A DNA stretch of 64,000 nucleotides from Planctomycetota bacterium (GCA_027618475.1 JAQCEJ010000002.1:62001-126000); one strand, 5' to 3'. Counted from the first letter of the stretch, positions 18,784-28,182 are shown. Program-made: numbers and translations. The notes: generated from the sequence alone by a model not told the origin.

Positions 18784-19233
18784 ATGACGTCCTCTGCATG
18801 CCTGGTGAAACTGAACGAATTGCTGATTCGACTGGATCGGAGTTTACTGCAATATGTGGGAGAGTCGTGGCCCTGGATCGATGCTGAATCGCAGGAAACG
18901 CTCGACGAATTCAACGGACTCATCAAACGTCAGAAGAACGATGTGGCCCGGCTTGTGCAGGTGCTCATATCGAATCGCTGGGCGATCGATTTTAGCAACT
19001 ATCCGACAGATTTTACCGATAAGCAGTTTCTCTCGCTTAATTTTCTCTTCCCACAAATTATCTCGGTCGAGAAGTTCAGTAAATCGATCTGTGACGAGAC
19101 GCTATCCTGTTGCCGCGATGATGAAGCCATTGCCGATCTGCTCAAACAGATCGCTGCGAACCAAGCTGACGGGATTGCGAGACTCGAAAACTTGCTAAAA
19201 AACCGCAAAACAGCTGCAATAGCATCGGTATAA
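18784..19233 (+). CDS. hypothetical helical (ferritin-like?) protein
   Basis: 149 residues and predicted almost wholly helical: LVKLNELLIRLDRSLLQYV, DEFNGLIKRQKNDVARLVQVLI, then a C-terminal pair of helices (DDEAIADLLKQIAANQADG). The arrangement of an N-terminal helix pair and a C-terminal helix pair resembles small four-helix bundles, but no metal-binding ExxH pattern is evident, so ferritin-like is only a fold guess. The frame opens upstream to 18685; the ATG at 18784 is preferred because the upstream residues overlap the nuoN 3' end and are unlike a protein N-terminus. Lies between nuoN and the TatD gene, 41 bp and 19 bp away. Confidence 0.6.
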   Translation: MTSSACLVKLNELLIRLDRSLLQYVGESWPWIDAESQETLDEFNGLIKRQKNDVARLVQVLISNRWAIDFSNYPTDFTDKQFLSLNFLFPQIISVEKFSKSICDETLSCCRDDEAIADLLKQIAANQADGIARLENLLKNRKTAAIASV

Positions 19234-19252
19234 GTCACACAGGAATGGTGAC

Positions 19253-20035
19253 ATGGAGTTGATTGATACTCACGCTCACCTCGATGAAGACGCCTTCGCG
19301 CCCGATCTCGATGAGGTGCTGTTGCATGCAGAGCAGGCGGGTTTGACATCGATTATCACCATCGGCACAACCGCCGCGAGCAGCGCCAGGTCGATCGAAC
19401 TGGCTGCTTCAACGCCGTTTGTCTGGGCGTCCGTCGGTATCCATCCGAATTACGCTTCCGAGGCTCATCATGGTGATTGGGAAATAATCGAAACACTCGT
19501 TCGTGAGACCAAAGTGGTCGCTCTTGGCGAAACGGGACTCGACAAATACTGGGATTTTGCCCCGCTGGACGTGCAGCGACAATATTTCAGCCGCCACCTC
19601 GCACTTTCTCGCGAAACTGGTCTGCCGTTTATCGTCCATTGTCGCGATGCAGAAGATGAAGTTCTCGAAATACTCGAAGCAGCGGCAAAAGTTGGACCGC
19701 TTAACGGGGTGATGCACTCGTTCTGCGGCAGTGAGGAGACCGGTCGGCGTTGTCTTGATTGGGGCATGTATCTTTCGTTTTCAGGGATGATCACCTACAA
19801 AAAAAATAAAGAACTTCTTGAGATGGCGGCTCGATGTCCCGACGATCGTATTCTCGTCGAGACCGATGCCCCATATCTTGCCCCAACGCCGCATCGTGGC
19901 AAGCGAAACGAATCAGCGTTCGTCAAGCAGACGGCGCAACATCTGGCGGATGCTAAAGGGATGCCGCTCGATGAACTATCATACCTCACGACTGAAAACG
20001 CCCGCCGACTGTTCCAGTTGACCGTCGTTGACTAA
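19253..20035 (+). CDS. tatD: TatD family metal-dependent hydrolase
   Basis: TIM-barrel metallohydrolase of the TatD family, reported in this family as 3'-5' DNase/RNase or D-aminoacyl-tRNA deacylase. The metal ligands are all visible: THAHLD at residues 5-10, GETGLDKY near 92, FIVHCRDA near 126, VMHSFCG near 152 and ETDAPYLAP near 205. Length 260 matches. A GGTGAC-type sequence precedes the ATG. Upstream neighbour is the helical hypothetical. Confidence 0.93.
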   Translation: MELIDTHAHLDEDAFAPDLDEVLLHAEQAGLTSIITIGTTAASSARSIELAASTPFVWASVGIHPNYASEAHHGDWEIIETLVRETKVVALGETGLDKYWDFAPLDVQRQYFSRHLALSRETGLPFIVHCRDAEDEVLEILEAAAKVGPLNGVMHSFCGSEETGRRCLDWGMYLSFSGMITYKKNKELLEMAARCPDDRILVETDAPYLAPTPHRGKRNESAFVKQTAQHLADAKGMPLDELSYLTTENARRLFQLTVVD

Positions 20036-20123
20036 ACGGAAATCTTCTACAGGATTCCCCTATCGTCGGGTCGAATTCCGCAGGCCGTTCGATTATCTTA
20101 CGCACATGATAATGGCATAGCCG

Positions 20124-20142
20124 TGATCGATATCATCGATCA
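20124..20142. repeat. short perfect hairpin, 8-bp stem
   Basis: TGATCGAT and ATCGATCA flank a 3-nt loop in the 145-bp gap after tatD. There is no T-tract, so its use as a terminator is uncertain. Confidence 0.3.
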
Positions 20143-20180
20143 GATATTTGCGTTCGGCATAAAGTGATTTCAGGACACTC

Positions 20181-20549
20181 GTGATGGGGTGGTGGCAAAG
20201 TGCATTCGCTGTGCGACCGAGTCAGCCGTGGATTCCTACGGCGGATGAGGAAGCCCTTGTCGACCGAATCGCCGAAGCAATCGTCCGTCGCGAAATGACG
20301 GCCCCAGCACTTATCGGCCTCGAAATGTGCCGACCGCTCAATTACGTTGGTTCACAATCGCTACATGTATTAATGCCGATTATGTCTCCGTTTGTCGATG
20401 CGGCAACGACAACACTGTTGGCGCAGCTGCTCGAACATCGGGAAGCGATTGAATTGATCTGCGAGCGGATCAATCGCTGTGAAAGCGATCAGAACAGGAC
20501 TGCGAATGATTCAAAGCCGGCGGATTGTACCGAGCATCAACCAGGATGA
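20181..20549 (+). CDS. small hypothetical protein upstream of the GlmL-like operon
   Basis: About 122 residues, not recognised. It contains AEAIVRREMTAPALIGLEMCRPLNYVGSQ, a pattern in which a short amphipathic helix leads into an FVDAATTTLLAQLLEHREAIE helix, with a hydrophilic tail. No signal peptide or clear membrane helix. Start either GTG 20181 or ATG 20184. It ends 6 bp before the GlmL-like ATPase gene, so it is probably the first gene of that operon and may be a subunit or regulator of the system. Confidence 0.6.
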   Translation: MMGWWQSAFAVRPSQPWIPTADEEALVDRIAEAIVRREMTAPALIGLEMCRPLNYVGSQSLHVLMPIMSPFVDAATTTLLAQLLEHREAIELICERINRCESDQNRTANDSKPADCTEHQPG

Positions 20550-20555
20550 TTTGCG

Positions 20556-22379
20556 ATGCCACTGCCGAAACCCGAAAACCTGGAAGTCATTCTTGCCACT
20601 GATTGCGGTAGCACGACGACCAAAGCGATTCTGATCGAGAAAGTCGGAAACGAATATCGCCAGACATTTCGTGGCGAAGCCCCGACCACCGTCGAAGAAC
20701 CGGCTGCTGATGTCACCGTGGGAGTCGTTAATGCCATTACCGAGGTGGGCGAACTCGCCGGCCGAACTTTTATTGACGACAACGGCGAAATCATCCGTCC
20801 GCGTAATGGAAATATCGGTTGCGATCTGTATATTTCGACGTCGAGCGCTGGGGGTGGTCTGCAAATGATGGTGGCCGGTGTCGTCAAACAGATGACCGCG
20901 GCGAGCGCCAAACGGGCAGCGTTAGGGGCAGGGGCGATTGTGATGGATGTCATCGCATGCAACGACAATCGTCCTGCCCACGAGCAGATTCAACGAATAC
21001 GCGAACTGCGGCCCGACATGATTCTCATTTCCGGTGGCACGGATGGGGGCACGACAATGCACGTTGTGCAACTGGCCGAACTGATTGCCCCGGCGAAACC
21101 ACGTCCTCGATTTGGTGGACAATTTCAGATGCCCGTAATTTATGCGGGAAATAAGGATGCCGCCGGACTTGTGAAGGAAACACTCGACGATAGCGTCGCA
21201 CTTTCGATCGTTGAGAATATACGTCCTGTTCTCGAACAGGAAAACCTCGGCCCGGCCCGCGATCGTATTCACGATTTGTTTCTTGAGCACGTGATGGCCC
21301 ACGCACCGGGATATGAAAAACTCATCAAGTGGGCCGATGCACCCATCATGCCGACGCCCGCTGCCGTGGGTAACATCTTGCAGACAATTGCCGAGAAGCA
21401 GGGCATCAACGCTGTTGGCGTCGATATTGGTGGGGCCACGACGGATATGTTCAGCGTCTTCGGCGGGGTCTTCAACCGCACGGTGAGTGCGAATCTCGGG
21501 ATGAGTTATTCGATTTCGAACGTCTGTGCGGAAGCAACGTTTTCGTCGATCCTTCGGTGGGTGTCGATCGAGATGGATGAAAAAGATTTGCGGAATCGCG
21601 TTAAAAACAAGATGATTCGTCCAACGACGATTCCGCAGACGATGGAATCGCTGATCTTCGAGCAGGCTGTGGCTCGAGAAGCATTACGCCTGGCATACAT
21701 TCAGCACAAAGAGTTCGCGACGACACTTAAAGGTGTACAGCAGCAGCGTTCGGTGGGTGATACGTTTCGCCAGCAGGCGTCAGGGCAGACGCTGGTCGAC
21801 AATATGGCCCTCGATCTTATTGTCGGGTCGGGAGGGGTTCTTTCGCATGCCCCGCAACCGCAACAGACCGCTGCAATGATGGTCGATGCTTTCGAACCGG
21901 AAGGAGTCACCACGCTCGCCAAGGACAGCATTTTCATGATGCCACATCTTGGCGTACTTGCACAGGTTCATCCGCAGGCAGCGATGGAGGTGTTTGAACG
22001 GGACTGTCTCATTTATCTCGGGACGTGTATCGCACCGAAGGGAATCGGTAAAGAAGGACAGTTATGCCTGAAGTACAATATCAAATCGACTTCGTTGACA
22101 AAATCAGGCGAGTTAAAATTCGGTGAATTGCAATTATTCCTGCTTCCCGATGGCGAGACCGCTCAATTGACGCTCGAACCTGCCCGCAGATTTGACGTCG
22201 GCGCAGGAACCGGAAAACCGTGGTCGGGAAAAGTCCGTGGCGGAACCGTCGGACTGATCTTCGACGGTCGCGGCCGGCCGCTGCAATTCCCATCCGATCC
22301 GAAACAGGCGCGACAGCGCGTGCAGTCGTGGACGGATGAAATGAATTTATATGATATGAAGCGAGTTGGTCAGACGTAG
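20556..22379 (+). CDS. GlmL/MutL-like ASKHA-fold ATPase
   Basis: Related to MutL (GlmL), the actin/hexokinase-fold protein found beside glutamate mutase. The phosphate-1 loop ATDCGSTTTKAILIE is at about residues 14-28, and the phosphate-2 loop VGVDIGGATTDMFSV is near 288. LDLIVGSGGVLSHAPQP near 423 is the adenosine-type glycine motif. At 607 residues it exceeds typical MutL (about 460). No glutamate mutase (MutE/MutS) or B12-binding gene is nearby; the companions are a barrel-sandwich/KOW protein and membrane proteins. The role is therefore probably not mutase reactivation. Cytoplasmic by sequence. Confidence 0.8.
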   Translation: MPLPKPENLEVILATDCGSTTTKAILIEKVGNEYRQTFRGEAPTTVEEPAADVTVGVVNAITEVGELAGRTFIDDNGEIIRPRNGNIGCDLYISTSSAGGGLQMMVAGVVKQMTAASAKRAALGAGAIVMDVIACNDNRPAHEQIQRIRELRPDMILISGGTDGGTTMHVVQLAELIAPAKPRPRFGGQFQMPVIYAGNKDAAGLVKETLDDSVALSIVENIRPVLEQENLGPARDRIHDLFLEHVMAHAPGYEKLIKWADAPIMPTPAAVGNILQTIAEKQGINAVGVDIGGATTDMFSVFGGVFNRTVSANLGMSYSISNVCAEATFSSILRWVSIEMDEKDLRNRVKNKMIRPTTIPQTMESLIFEQAVAREALRLAYIQHKEFATTLKGVQQQRSVGDTFRQQASGQTLVDNMALDLIVGSGGVLSHAPQPQQTAAMMVDAFEPEGVTTLAKDSIFMMPHLGVLAQVHPQAAMEVFERDCLIYLGTCIAPKGIGKEGQLCLKYNIKSTSLTKSGELKFGELQLFLLPDGETAQLTLEPARRFDVGAGTGKPWSGKVRGGTVGLIFDGRGRPLQFPSDPKQARQRVQSWTDEMNLYDMKRVGQT

Positions 22380-22409
22380 CGGGGCTAGGGGTCGCAGAAA
22401 GATCGGATC

Positions 22410-23540
22410 ATGGCGAAGGCATATACTCCCGGACTGAAAGTCTTGCCGCGGCTGCGTGAAAAGTCACGGCGTATATTGCCGATCACCGGAGAAGTCCTCG
22501 TAGTGCAAGGACAACAAGTCGGCGCACGTGATGTAGTCGCCCGTTCGCTGATGCCGGGCGACGTTGTACCGGTGAATGTCGCCAATATGATGTCAATCTC
22601 GGCGGGCGACGTCCCCGACTGTCTCTTCAAAAAGGAAGGAGATTATATCGAATCAGGGGAACTCATCGGCCGCAGCAAAGGCATTTTTGGGTTTTTCCAA
22701 TCCGATTTCAAATCTCCGGCGACCGGTACGATCGAGTCGATCTCAGCAGTGACCGGCCAGATGATCGTCCGTGGTGCTCCGCTTGCCGTCGAAGTGACGG
22801 CGTTTCTCTCTGGGACGATTGTGGAAGTTATTCCTGGCGAAGGGGTCGTTGTCGAAGCAATTGTTTCACTTATTCAAGGCATTTTTGGCATCGGCGGCGA
22901 AGCGCATGGGCCGCTCCGCATGATTTGCGAGAAACCCGATCAGGAAATGACTGAAGACCTGATTCAACCCGAACACAAGGGTTGTGTTCTCGTGGGTGGT
23001 TCTCGCATGACCGGAGCGGCAGCGAAACGAGCCATCGCCGTCGGTGCGGCGGGAATTATTTCGGGCGGGATGGATGATCAGGATCTTAAGGAGATTCTTG
23101 GTTACGATCTCGGCGTTGCTGTGACCGGATCGGAACGAATCGGCACGACGCTTATTCTTACGGAAGGGTTCGGTTCGATTGCGATGGCTCAGCGGACATT
23201 TACATTGTTCAAATCGCGCGAAGGTGCTGAGACAGCGATCGACGGTACGACACAGATTCGCGCGGGCGTCGTCCGACCTGTGATTGCTATCCCCTGGCCA
23301 GAAGGGAGCAATGAGACCGCCAATGCCATGATGCAACCGACACCATCGGTTCTGGAGGTCGGTGGTCACGTACGAATCATCCGCGATCCCTATTTCGGTG
23401 CGATCGGCAACGTAACCGATTTACCTCACGAATTGCAGGGGCTAGATTCGGGGTCAAAAGCGAGAGTGCTTAAAGTAAAAGTGACCGACGGAACCGAAGT
23501 GGTCGTTCCGCGAGCGAACGTCGAATTGATCGAAGGGTGA
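22410..23540 (+). CDS. barrel-sandwich and KOW-like domain protein of the GlmL/DUF6754 cluster
   Basis: 376 residues with no signal peptide. Residues about 20-130 look like a barrel-sandwich fold (FKSPATGTIESISAVTGQM, then GAPLAVEVTAFLSGTIVEVIPGEG), as in biotinyl/lipoyl-type carriers but without a clear biotinyl-lysine MKM motif. A central Gly-rich alpha/beta part has GSRMTGAAAKRAIAVGAAG. The C-terminus is KOW-like (GGHVRIIRDPYFGAIGNV). It starts 30 bp after the ATPase and ends 9 bp before the next gene. Function unknown; possibly a soluble adaptor between ATPase and membrane complex. Confidence 0.6.
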   Translation: MAKAYTPGLKVLPRLREKSRRILPITGEVLVVQGQQVGARDVVARSLMPGDVVPVNVANMMSISAGDVPDCLFKKEGDYIESGELIGRSKGIFGFFQSDFKSPATGTIESISAVTGQMIVRGAPLAVEVTAFLSGTIVEVIPGEGVVVEAIVSLIQGIFGIGGEAHGPLRMICEKPDQEMTEDLIQPEHKGCVLVGGSRMTGAAAKRAIAVGAAGIISGGMDDQDLKEILGYDLGVAVTGSERIGTTLILTEGFGSIAMAQRTFTLFKSREGAETAIDGTTQIRAGVVRPVIAIPWPEGSNETANAMMQPTPSVLEVGGHVRIIRDPYFGAIGNVTDLPHELQGLDSGSKARVLKVKVTDGTEVVVPRANVELIEG

Positions 23541-23549
23541 GGAGTCCCG

Positions 23550-24812
23550 ATGAAGAATCGACAATATTGGCGAACGTGGGCGAGAGCGATCTGCCTTATT
23601 GGTTGCCTTCTGGTAAAAAACGGGTCCTATGTGACGTTTGCTCAAGACATGGCAAACATCGAGCCGCTGTCCCCCCCTGCTCCGCCGTCGCAGGTCGTGG
23701 CGAAGGATGCTCCAAATGATACGGGGACTTCACTGGTCGTCATGTGGGTGCTTTCGCCCGACGATCGCGACGAATTCTTACCCCGCAGAGTCATCGGTTA
23801 TGACATTTTGCGAAAAACATCGGAGAGTGGAGAGTATGTATCGGTCGGTGAACAGACTTACCAAAAGAATAGATTCACCGATACCAAATGCGAACGGGGC
23901 AAGGCGTATTGGTACCAGGTGGTTGCAATTGGTCCGAGCGGCGAACGTTCGGAGGGTGTTGCCACACCGACGCCGACCGGGCCGGAACCTCAATGGATTG
24001 ACGGATCGCGATTGTGGTTTGGATTCGAGTTGTCGATCGTATGTGCGGCCGTATTGTATTATATCGGGCGTGCCAACAAGGGGGATCATTTCACGATCCG
24101 TCACATTCCAGGGTTAGACGCCGTTGACGAGGCGGTCGGTCGGGCGACCGAGATGGGACGCCCTTGTTTGTTTGTGCCGGGAATTCAGGACATAAACGAT
24201 ATCCAAACTGTCGCGGGCGTGACGATTCTTTCTCGCGTCGCAGGCCTGACGGCACAATACGATGCCCCGCTCGAAGTACCGACGTCGCGATCATTGGTGA
24301 TGACGACCGCACGCGAAACCGTGCAAGCGTCATATCTCGCGGCCGGTCGTCCAGATGCGTATCGCGAAGACAACATTTACTACCTCACTGACGAACAATT
24401 CGGTTACGTGGCGGGTGTTACCGGAAGCATGATGCGCGAGAAACCGGCAGCGTGCTTTTACTTCGGCGCGTTCTACGCTGAGTCGCTGATACTCGCCGAG
24501 ACCGGAAATTCGATCGGTGCGATTCAAGTCGCCGGAACGGCCGAATCGAGTCAACTGCCGTTCTTCGTCGCAGCGTGCGATTACACACTGATCGGCGAAG
24601 AATTTTTTGCCGCATCGGCCTATTTGTCGAAACAGCCGGCACAACTGGGAAGTCTCAAGGGACAGGACTTCGGCAAATTGTGCGGAGCGGGTCTGATTGC
24701 GATCGGTTGCTTGCTAGCAACAACGATCAGCATCTCGGAATTTCCGATGATCAAAACGGCGTTGGATTATCTTAAGAACAACGTACTGGGAGATGGAGGC
24801 CTGTTACCATGA
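23550..24812 (+). CDS. FN3 and DUF6754 domain membrane protein
   Basis: N-terminal signal-like segment (about residues 8-30). A fibronectin type III-like domain follows at about 45-145 (LVVMWVLSPDDRDEF, YEIL-type strand, KAYWYQVVAIGPSGERS). A single membrane helix lies near 155-172. A conserved cytoplasmic domain of the DUF6754 type comes next (VGRATEMGRPCLFVPG, VAGVTILSRVAGLTAQYDAP, QVAGTAESSQLPFFVAACDY). A final membrane helix lies near the C-terminus. 420 residues. Overlaps the next gene by 4 bp. Confidence 0.7.
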   Translation: MKNRQYWRTWARAICLIGCLLVKNGSYVTFAQDMANIEPLSPPAPPSQVVAKDAPNDTGTSLVVMWVLSPDDRDEFLPRRVIGYDILRKTSESGEYVSVGEQTYQKNRFTDTKCERGKAYWYQVVAIGPSGERSEGVATPTPTGPEPQWIDGSRLWFGFELSIVCAAVLYYIGRANKGDHFTIRHIPGLDAVDEAVGRATEMGRPCLFVPGIQDINDIQTVAGVTILSRVAGLTAQYDAPLEVPTSRSLVMTTARETVQASYLAAGRPDAYREDNIYYLTDEQFGYVAGVTGSMMREKPAACFYFGAFYAESLILAETGNSIGAIQVAGTAESSQLPFFVAACDYTLIGEEFFAASAYLSKQPAQLGSLKGQDFGKLCGAGLIAIGCLLATTISISEFPMIKTALDYLKNNVLGDGGLLP

Positions 24813-25498
24813 AGCGGACGATTCCTGTACTTATCGCTTCGATTGCCGGTCTCGTGCTGATTATCGCCCATTTCGTACCGCCGGCTCAGTCATGGGGAGA
24901 TGAGGTCAACACATGGTTTCAGATCCTAGCGGCGTTCGCTTTCTTTCTGGGAGGAGGGAGTCTGCTGAAAATGCACCTCAAACGCATCTCCGATCAACAG
25001 GAGGGCTGGGGGTTTTCGGCGGTGACGTTGTTGGCATTCGGCATTACGCTGATCGTGGGAATTTTCAAACTGGGTGTATTACCGAGCGAAACGTATCCAA
25101 CGAAACCGTGGTCAGGAGAATATCTCGGCGACGGCGGGGCATTGTGGTGGATTTATCAGTATCTGTTTACTCCACTAAATGCGACGATGTTTGCACTCTT
25201 GGCGTTCTTCATTTCCTCGGCTGCGTTTCGCGCGTTTCGCGCCAAGAATACCGAAGCGATGATATTGCTAGTCACGGCAACGATCGTACTCGTCGGGCGG
25301 ACTTACGCCGGGGCCTTTCTGACGGAGGGGTTCAACCCACATTGGCAGCTCGCGGCGATTATCGACGAATGGTTCATGTCGGTGTTCAACACCGCCGGGG
25401 CTCGCGCGATCAAAATCGGCATTGCTCTCGGTGTCGTCTCTACATCGCTCAAAGTGCTAATCGGCACTGATCGTTCGTATTTGGGAAGCGAGGAATAA
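24809..25498 (+). CDS. hypothetical multi-pass membrane protein of the GlmL/DUF6754 cluster
   Basis: 229 residues with about six hydrophobic helices and short loops. It is not a recognised transporter family. The ATG overlaps the stop of the DUF6754 gene (ATGA), and it ends 5 bp before the next gene, so translation is coupled. Probable membrane component of the same complex. The 90-residue stretch LGDGGALWWIYQYLFTPLNATM and following helix is the most distinctive part. Confidence 0.65.
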   Translation: MKRTIPVLIASIAGLVLIIAHFVPPAQSWGDEVNTWFQILAAFAFFLGGGSLLKMHLKRISDQQEGWGFSAVTLLAFGITLIVGIFKLGVLPSETYPTKPWSGEYLGDGGALWWIYQYLFTPLNATMFALLAFFISSAAFRAFRAKNTEAMILLVTATIVLVGRTYAGAFLTEGFNPHWQLAAIIDEWFMSVFNTAGARAIKIGIALGVVSTSLKVLIGTDRSYLGSEE

Positions 25499-25503
25499 CC
25501 ATC

Positions 25504-26361
25504 ATGACCTTGCTTAAAGAGGGACAAATTGATCGGCGATGGATCTACCTTGCCATGTTGTGTGCCGTGGGATTGCCGATTCTGCTGCAATTGACATTTC
25601 CCGAAATACCATCTCCGAAAGTGCTCGACGTTTTCGACGCTGTCGATAAACTCCCCGAGGGATCGCGCATATTGATGGCCTGCGATTTTGATCCGGCGAG
25701 CGCAGGGGAACTCGAACCAATGATGTCGGCCTTCGTGAGGCATTGCGGTACGAAAAATCATAAGTTGATTTTTCTCGCACTGTGGCCGCAGGGTGCACCT
25801 GTTATTAAGTCAAATATCGTCATCCTGAATAAGGAATTCCCTGAATATGAATACGGGAAAGATTACGTGAACCTCGGTTATCAACCGGGAAATGAAGTCG
25901 TATTGAAAGTCCTGGTGACCGACTTCAAAAAGCAATGTTCGACCGACGTTGACGGAACGAGCACTTCGACACTACCGCTCACGAGAGATCTCACAAAGAT
26001 TCAGCAGCTTTCACTCGTGATTTCCGTAAGCACGGGAAATCCAGGGACGACCGAATGGGTGCAATACGTCGCTTCGCCGTTCGGCATGCCGATGGTTGCG
26101 GGTACGACTGCCGTGCAGGCGCCGAGCTTATATGCGTACATTCCACGGCAGCTTATCAGCGTACTCGGAGGGATTAAAGGAGCAGCCGAATACGAACAGG
26201 CGATTATCGATCATTATCCCACAATGGGGGAGAATAACGGAGCTCGTGAAGGACTCAGGCGGATGGGGCCGCAATTGCTCGGTCACCTGTTAATCGTCAT
26301 GTTAATCGTCGTGGGAAATGTGCTTTATTTTTCCCAAAAGGAAAAAGGAGTCGGCGCATGA
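25504..26361 (+). CDS. hypothetical membrane-anchored protein of the GlmL/DUF6754 cluster
   Basis: 285 residues with one N-terminal membrane helix (about 13-30) and one near the C-terminus (about 260-278). Between them lies a mixed alpha/beta domain of about 220 residues (SRILMACDFDPASAGELEPMM, KLIFLALWPQGAPVI, then LSLVISVSTGNPGTTEWVQYV). The central domain resembles an alpha/beta sensor or receptor fold, but the family is unknown. Ends overlapping the next gene by 4 bp. Confidence 0.65.
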   Translation: MTLLKEGQIDRRWIYLAMLCAVGLPILLQLTFPEIPSPKVLDVFDAVDKLPEGSRILMACDFDPASAGELEPMMSAFVRHCGTKNHKLIFLALWPQGAPVIKSNIVILNKEFPEYEYGKDYVNLGYQPGNEVVLKVLVTDFKKQCSTDVDGTSTSTLPLTRDLTKIQQLSLVISVSTGNPGTTEWVQYVASPFGMPMVAGTTAVQAPSLYAYIPRQLISVLGGIKGAAEYEQAIIDHYPTMGENNGAREGLRRMGPQLLGHLLIVMLIVVGNVLYFSQKEKGVGA

Positions 26362-27257
26362 AACCTGACAAAGTCATAGCGGGGATCATGTTAGTTGTGG
26401 GACTCGTCGTACTATTTCGCACGAGTACCGGTGGAATGGGGCAATCTTACTCGCGTGAAGTGACGGTCAGTCCGGCATCTGCACCCGACGTTCAGTGGTC
26501 TAAATACGAAGACGCATTTCCGCGTGAACAAGGCGAACCGGGAGTCTCATTCAGCTGGTCGCGGACGCTGGGGTTGTGGATTTCGGCGTTGTTGACGCTT
26601 GCGATCTTTTCGTTTCTTCTGGGCGATAACGTAGTCTACAAACTAGCCGAGGCCATCTTTCTGGGCGTCTCAGCAGGGTACGTGATGGTTGCCGGTTTTT
26701 ATGACGGGATCGTGGGAAAACTTCTGGCGGGTTTAGCTCCGACACTCATGCGAGATTCGCTGCTTCCCGGCTTACCGCCGGAACAACAGACGAATTGGTT
26801 GAACATTGTTCCTCTTATTCTCGGCATGATGCTGTTATGGCGGCTTTCGCCAAAGGGAGGATGGATCTCGCGGTGGCCGATTGCCCTGTTCATCGGCATC
26901 ACCGCCGGGTTTCGGATGCTGGCATACTTTGAAGCCGATTTTGTCGGACAGATTCAAAATACGATTGTCCCTTTGTTAGTCTTTGCCGCCGATGGGAGTT
27001 TTGACTGGGTGCAATCTGTCAAGAATTTGCTGATGGTGACAGGGGTGCTCTCAACGCTCACATACTTCTTCTTCTCCGTCGAACATACGGGTGTAATTCA
27101 TCGCGTTTCACGAGTGGGAATCTGGGTGCTGATGATCACCTTCGGAGTCGGTTTCGGTATGACCGTCATGGGACGCATTGCGTTGCTTGCGGCACGACTG
27201 GAATTTCTGTTCGACGATTGGTTATGGTTGATCGATCCGCTTAATCGGCGATCGTGA
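26358..27257 (+). CDS. hypothetical multi-pass membrane protein, last gene of the GlmL/DUF6754 cluster
   Basis: 299 residues with an N-terminal signal/anchor helix, a short polar segment (about 30-65), then about seven membrane helices (for example FLGVSAGYVMVAGFYDGIVG and ALFIGITAGFRMLAYFEADF). A short luminal loop lies near residue 135. Overlaps the preceding gene and is followed by a gap before an SDR gene, so it probably closes the operon. Not recognised. Confidence 0.65.
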   Translation: MKPDKVIAGIMLVVGLVVLFRTSTGGMGQSYSREVTVSPASAPDVQWSKYEDAFPREQGEPGVSFSWSRTLGLWISALLTLAIFSFLLGDNVVYKLAEAIFLGVSAGYVMVAGFYDGIVGKLLAGLAPTLMRDSLLPGLPPEQQTNWLNIVPLILGMMLLWRLSPKGGWISRWPIALFIGITAGFRMLAYFEADFVGQIQNTIVPLLVFAADGSFDWVQSVKNLLMVTGVLSTLTYFFFSVEHTGVIHRVSRVGIWVLMITFGVGFGMTVMGRIALLAARLEFLFDDWLWLIDPLNRRS

Positions 27258-27295
27258 TGGCAATGTGAGATAAATGCATCTGAGGACATAACATA

Positions 27296-28027
27296 ATGGG
27301 AATGCTCGAAAATCAGGTGGCAGTGATTACCGGGGCCAATCAGGGGATCGGCAAAGGGATCGCGAAAGCACTCGCGGCGGAAAAATGCCGTCTGGTGCTC
27401 TGTGCACGGAATACCGAAAAACTTCACGCGGTTGCCGACGAACTGACTCAGCAGGGGCTTGATGTTCTCGCGATGCCGACAGACGTCAGCGACGAGGCCG
27501 CCGTAACTGCACTGTTCGAGGAGACGATGAAACGGTTCGGCCGCGTCGACATTCTCGTCAATAACGCCGGTGCGTTTGATGGCGGTCGGTTTCACAAGCT
27601 CACCTTGGAAGCGTGGAATACGGTTGTGGGTGCTTGTCTGACGGGGACATTTTTGTGCAGTCGGGCCGCTTTTCGTATCATGAAGGATCAAGGGGGGGGA
27701 CGCATCCTCAACATCGGTTCGATATCGGCACAGCGGGCTCGCGAAGGAAGCGCTCCGTATACCTCGGCGAAGTTCGGCGTATGGGGGTTGACGCAATCGA
27801 TTGCTCTCGACGGCCGCCCATATGGCATCACCTGCAGTTGCCTGCACCCAGGAAACGTTCTCGTCGAACGCCGCGTCGATTCGGGAAAAACCAGCGATGA
27901 TGAACCGATGATGAATACAGAAACGATTGCCAAGGCGGCGCTGGCGATGTTGACAGTCCCATCGGATGTGAATTTTCTGGAAGCAATTGTGTTGCCGCGT
28001 GATCAAGTGTATTTAGGCCGGGGATGA
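27296..28027 (+). CDS. short-chain dehydrogenase/reductase (SDR)
   Basis: NAD(P)-dependent oxidoreductase of the classical SDR type. The nucleotide-binding TGANQGIGKGIA motif is at residues 14-25, with NNAG near 89. The catalytic Ser lies in NIGSISAQ near 139 and the YTSAK triad Tyr/Lys near 152. Length 243 is typical. NADP versus NAD preference and substrate cannot be told. It starts 38 bp after the preceding membrane-protein gene but seems functionally separate. A hairpin terminator follows before the convergent DUF1501 gene. Confidence 0.9.
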   Translation: MGMLENQVAVITGANQGIGKGIAKALAAEKCRLVLCARNTEKLHAVADELTQQGLDVLAMPTDVSDEAAVTALFEETMKRFGRVDILVNNAGAFDGGRFHKLTLEAWNTVVGACLTGTFLCSRAAFRIMKDQGGGRILNIGSISAQRAREGSAPYTSAKFGVWGLTQSIALDGRPYGITCSCLHPGNVLVERRVDSGKTSDDEPMMNTETIAKAALAMLTVPSDVNFLEAIVLPRDQVYLGRG

Positions 28028-28150
28028 AAGTATGAGTTTCATTACCCGATGGGCTGTGGAATATGCGCAAAATTGCACAGAAGATCGTGGTGTTCTGAGA
28101 GTTTTCTTCCGGGTCGCGATCACCACGTAAACCGATGTGATGTTTTCACA

Positions 28151-28182
28151 CAGAGCATCAATTCAGTTGTATTGACGCTCTG
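28151..28182. terminator. candidate bidirectional terminator hairpin
   Basis: CAGAGCATCAAT and ATTGACGCTCTG form a stem of 12 positions with one mismatch and an 8-nt loop, in the 198-bp gap between the convergent SDR and DUF1501 genes. A T/C-rich stretch follows on the plus strand. Position suits a shared terminator. Confidence 0.5.

Noticed and set aside
27098-28006. Minus-strand open frame of about 300 codons over the SDR gene
   Set aside because: Shadow of the SDR and the last membrane-protein gene; no family motif.
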